Assembly (NCBI GenBank): GCA_965217135.1
Contig: OZ244249.1
Location: forward strand, 868,001-932,000
Length of the DNA: 64,000 nt
Source: HXMU1420-2 sp017643305
Lineage (GTDB): Bacteria; Pseudomonadota; Alphaproteobacteria; Rhodobacterales; Rhodobacteraceae
Direction of reading: 5' to 3'
Position 1 is the first letter of the stretch. Each line of letters starts with the position of its first letter. A program made the position numbers and the translations under genes. Under the pieces are notes generated by a model. That model was not told the origin of the DNA. It saw nothing but the letters and a program-made list of their open reading frames with translations, and searched no databases. This document shows, in pieces, positions 62,587 to 64,000 of this stretch.

Positions 62587-62724
62587 ATCGCCATCTATTT
62601 GCTGCGTATTAGGTTCACTCAAAGTCAGCCTAACTCCTCCTGTAATGTCTGACTTGCACTCGCGGCGAATGACTAGGTTCAAGCTGTGGTCGCTGGTGGG
62701 CGAATTTCAGCTGACCGAGGTAAT

Positions 62725-62889
62725 GGTCGGCCCCACTTGAGTGGTCCAGCTTGATTGTTAGTGCATGACTGGCCTTGGGTCCATCTGGATGATGGTTTCC
62801 GGTGCCGGAGGGCGGTAGCCCAAAGCACTATGTGGTCTCTTGGTGTTGTAGTGTTTTCTCCATGCTTCGATCAGGATTTGCGCCTCACG
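62725..62889 (-). mobile_element. IS3-family right end with OrfB C-terminal remnant
   Basis: The minus strand reads R-E-A-Q-I-L-I-E-A-W-R-K-H-Y-N-T-K-R-P-H, then L-G-Y-R-P-P-A-P-E-T-I and a stop at 62758. A likely element end (a segment reading CCCCACTTGAGTGGTCCA) lies at about 62731-62748. The transposase is cut at 62889 exactly where the IS21 left end begins, so IS21 inserted into this IS3. Bases 62587-62724 show nothing recognised. Confidence 0.75.
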
Positions 62890-64000
62890 TGTAAACGGCG
62901 GAGCAATACTCGGCCACGGTAGCGACGGCGTTGTGCGGTCGCGGGCGGCGTAAAAGTCGTCCACTTTTGCCCTTTCGGTTTACGGGAGGGCTTGGGGATA
63001 TTCGCCGTGGATTTGTATTTGAAGGTGCGTCGGGCTCACTTCCAGGACGGATTGATCGGTCGTCAGATTTCCCGGGATTTTGGCATCAGCCGGGACAGTG
63101 TTGCGAAGATGCTGGCCTATTCGGAGCCGCCCGGGTATCGGCGGGTGGCGCCGATCCGGCGACCGAAGCTGGATCCTTTCACGGATCAGATCGACCGGTG
63201 GCTGGCCGAGGACAAGGCGTGGCCGCGCAAGCAGCGTCATACAGCCAAGCGGATTTTCGAGCGGCTGCGGGATGAGTGCGGGTTTGATGGCGGCTACACG
63301 ATCGTCAAGGATTACGTGCGCCACCGGAAGCGGACCGGCAAGGAGATGTTCGTGCCGCTGAGCCATCCGGCGGGTCACGCGCAGGCGGATTTTGGCGAAG
63401 CCCTGGTCGTGATTGGCGGGGTCGAGCAGAAGGCGCATTTCTTTGCCTTTGACCTGCCGCACAGCGATGCGTGCTATATCCGGGCCTATCCCGCGGCCAC
63501 CACCGAGGCGTGGCTGGATGGGCATGTCCATGCCTTCGGGTTCTTCGGCGCGGTCCCCCAGTCGGTCCTCTACGACAACGACCGCTGTCTGGTGGCAAGG
63601 ATTCTGCCGGATGGCTCCCGGAAAAGAACCCAGCGGTTCAGTGCGCTGCTGTCGCATTATGTGATTGATGATCGCTATGGCCGCCCGGGCAAGGGGAACG
63701 ATAAGGGCGCCGTGGAGGGGCTGGTCGGCTACGGGCGCCGCAACTTCATGGTGCCGATCCCATCCTTTCCGGACTGGGATGCGTTCAACGCTCACCTGGA
63801 AGAGCAATGCCGGAAACGGCAGGGCGATGTCCTGCGTGGCCCCAAGGCCAGCATCGGTGAACGCCTGCAAGCTGACCTGGCGGCGATGCGGGATCTGCCC
63901 GCAGCACCATTTGAAGCTTGTGATCTGCTAAGCGGCCAGGTCACGTCGACATCCGTCGTGCGTTACCGCGGCAACGATTACTCGGTGCCGGTCGCCTATG
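62890..64000 (+). mobile_element. IS21-family element, left end and istA (cut by window edge)
   Basis: The left terminal repeat, beginning TGTAAACGGCGGAGCAAT, covers 62890-62916; a second internal repeat unit lies near 62950-62970. istA follows and runs off the window. Multiple end-repeats of this kind are usual for IS21. It is related to, and in the same orientation as, the IS21 right end at 50168-50414. Confidence 0.8.
63007..64000 (+). CDS. istA: IS21 transposase IstA (partial at 3' end)
   Basis: At least 331 residues visible. The N-terminal helix-turn-helix (L-I-G-R-Q-I-S-R-D-F-G-I-S-R-D-S-V-A-K-M) is followed by the P-P-G-Y-R-R segment and the DDE core with H-A-Q-A-D-F-G-E and V-L-Y-D-N-D, and G-K-G-N-D-K-G-A-V-E-G for the glutamate region. 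Start uncertain: GTG at 63007 is conservative. The family usually begins M-F-A-V-D-L-Y, and here the M codon position reads ATA; TTG at 62992 is another option. Confidence 0.85.
   Translation, partial: MDLYLKVRRAHFQDGLIGRQISRDFGISRDSVAKMLAYSEPPGYRRVAPIRRPKLDPFTDQIDRWLAEDKAWPRKQRHTAKRIFERLRDECGFDGGYTIVKDYVRHRKRTGKEMFVPLSHPAGHAQADFGEALVVIGGVEQKAHFFAFDLPHSDACYIRAYPAATTEAWLDGHVHAFGFFGAVPQSVLYDNDRCLVARILPDGSRKRTQRFSALLSHYVIDDRYGRPGKGNDKGAVEGLVGYGRRNFMVPIPSFPDWDAFNAHLEEQCRKRQGDVLRGPKASIGERLQADLAAMRDLPAAPFEACDLLSGQVTSTSVVRYRGNDYSVPVAY

Overview
The window reads as chromosomal DNA of a marine-type alphaproteobacterium of the Rhodobacteraceae (Roseobacter group). The evidence is indirect but consistent: high G+C; a gcrA cell-cycle regulator; a Hint-domain protein and small hypothetical proteins of types I know from that family; three binding-protein-dependent uptake systems, two of them TRAP; and an intergenic repeat of a kind I associate with that group. 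I do not name a species. No rRNA, tRNA or CRISPR array was seen.

Bases 1-42,330 are mostly ordinary core genome. In order: the 5' end of a sulfotransferase-like gene; rimO; a capsule/Kdo operon (kpsT, kpsE, kdsA, phosphohexomutase, with no kpsM beside it); an Fe-S uracil-DNA glycosylase with an SseB-like protein; a haloacetate-dehalogenase-type hydrolase; gcrA; a quinoprotein dehydrogenase fused to cytochrome c; a Baeyer-Villiger-type monooxygenase; argD-argF; panE-like; hrpB; meaB; rpmB; a copper-chaperone pair; a LysR-sirtuin pair; lepA; rhodanese; a DeoR regulator; and a complete five-gene peptide-type ABC importer. Several small genes here are decaying: DUF302 (one-base frameshift), DUF817 (internal loss plus frameshift), a DUF4160 stub, and a small membrane protein cut by an amber codon. 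A 55-residue zinc-ribbon membrane protein at 31,792-31,959 is easily missed.

From 42,330 to the end the window is accessory and full of insertion-sequence debris. Bases 43,506-49,206 hold a MarR regulator, a TAXI-type TRAP importer and a sulfatase without a signal peptide, which suggests uptake followed by cytoplasmic cleavage of a sulfate ester. A truncated OmpA-domain gene follows.

The right end of an IS21-family element lies at 50,168-50,414, and the left end of a related, similarly oriented IS21 element starts at 62,890. The 12.5 kb between them carries an orphan two-gene cassette of unknown function (50,796-52,176) with an intact IS3-family element 7 bp upstream of it, an NTF2-like gene, and a GntR-controlled catabolic operon. 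That operon encodes an FAD monooxygenase, an SDR stub, an aldehyde dehydrogenase, TRAP DctPQM and an Asp/Glu-racemase-fold enzyme, all translationally coupled or closely packed. Strong hairpins sit between the binding-protein gene and the first permease gene in both the ABC and TAXI systems, probably setting the ratio of binding protein to permease.
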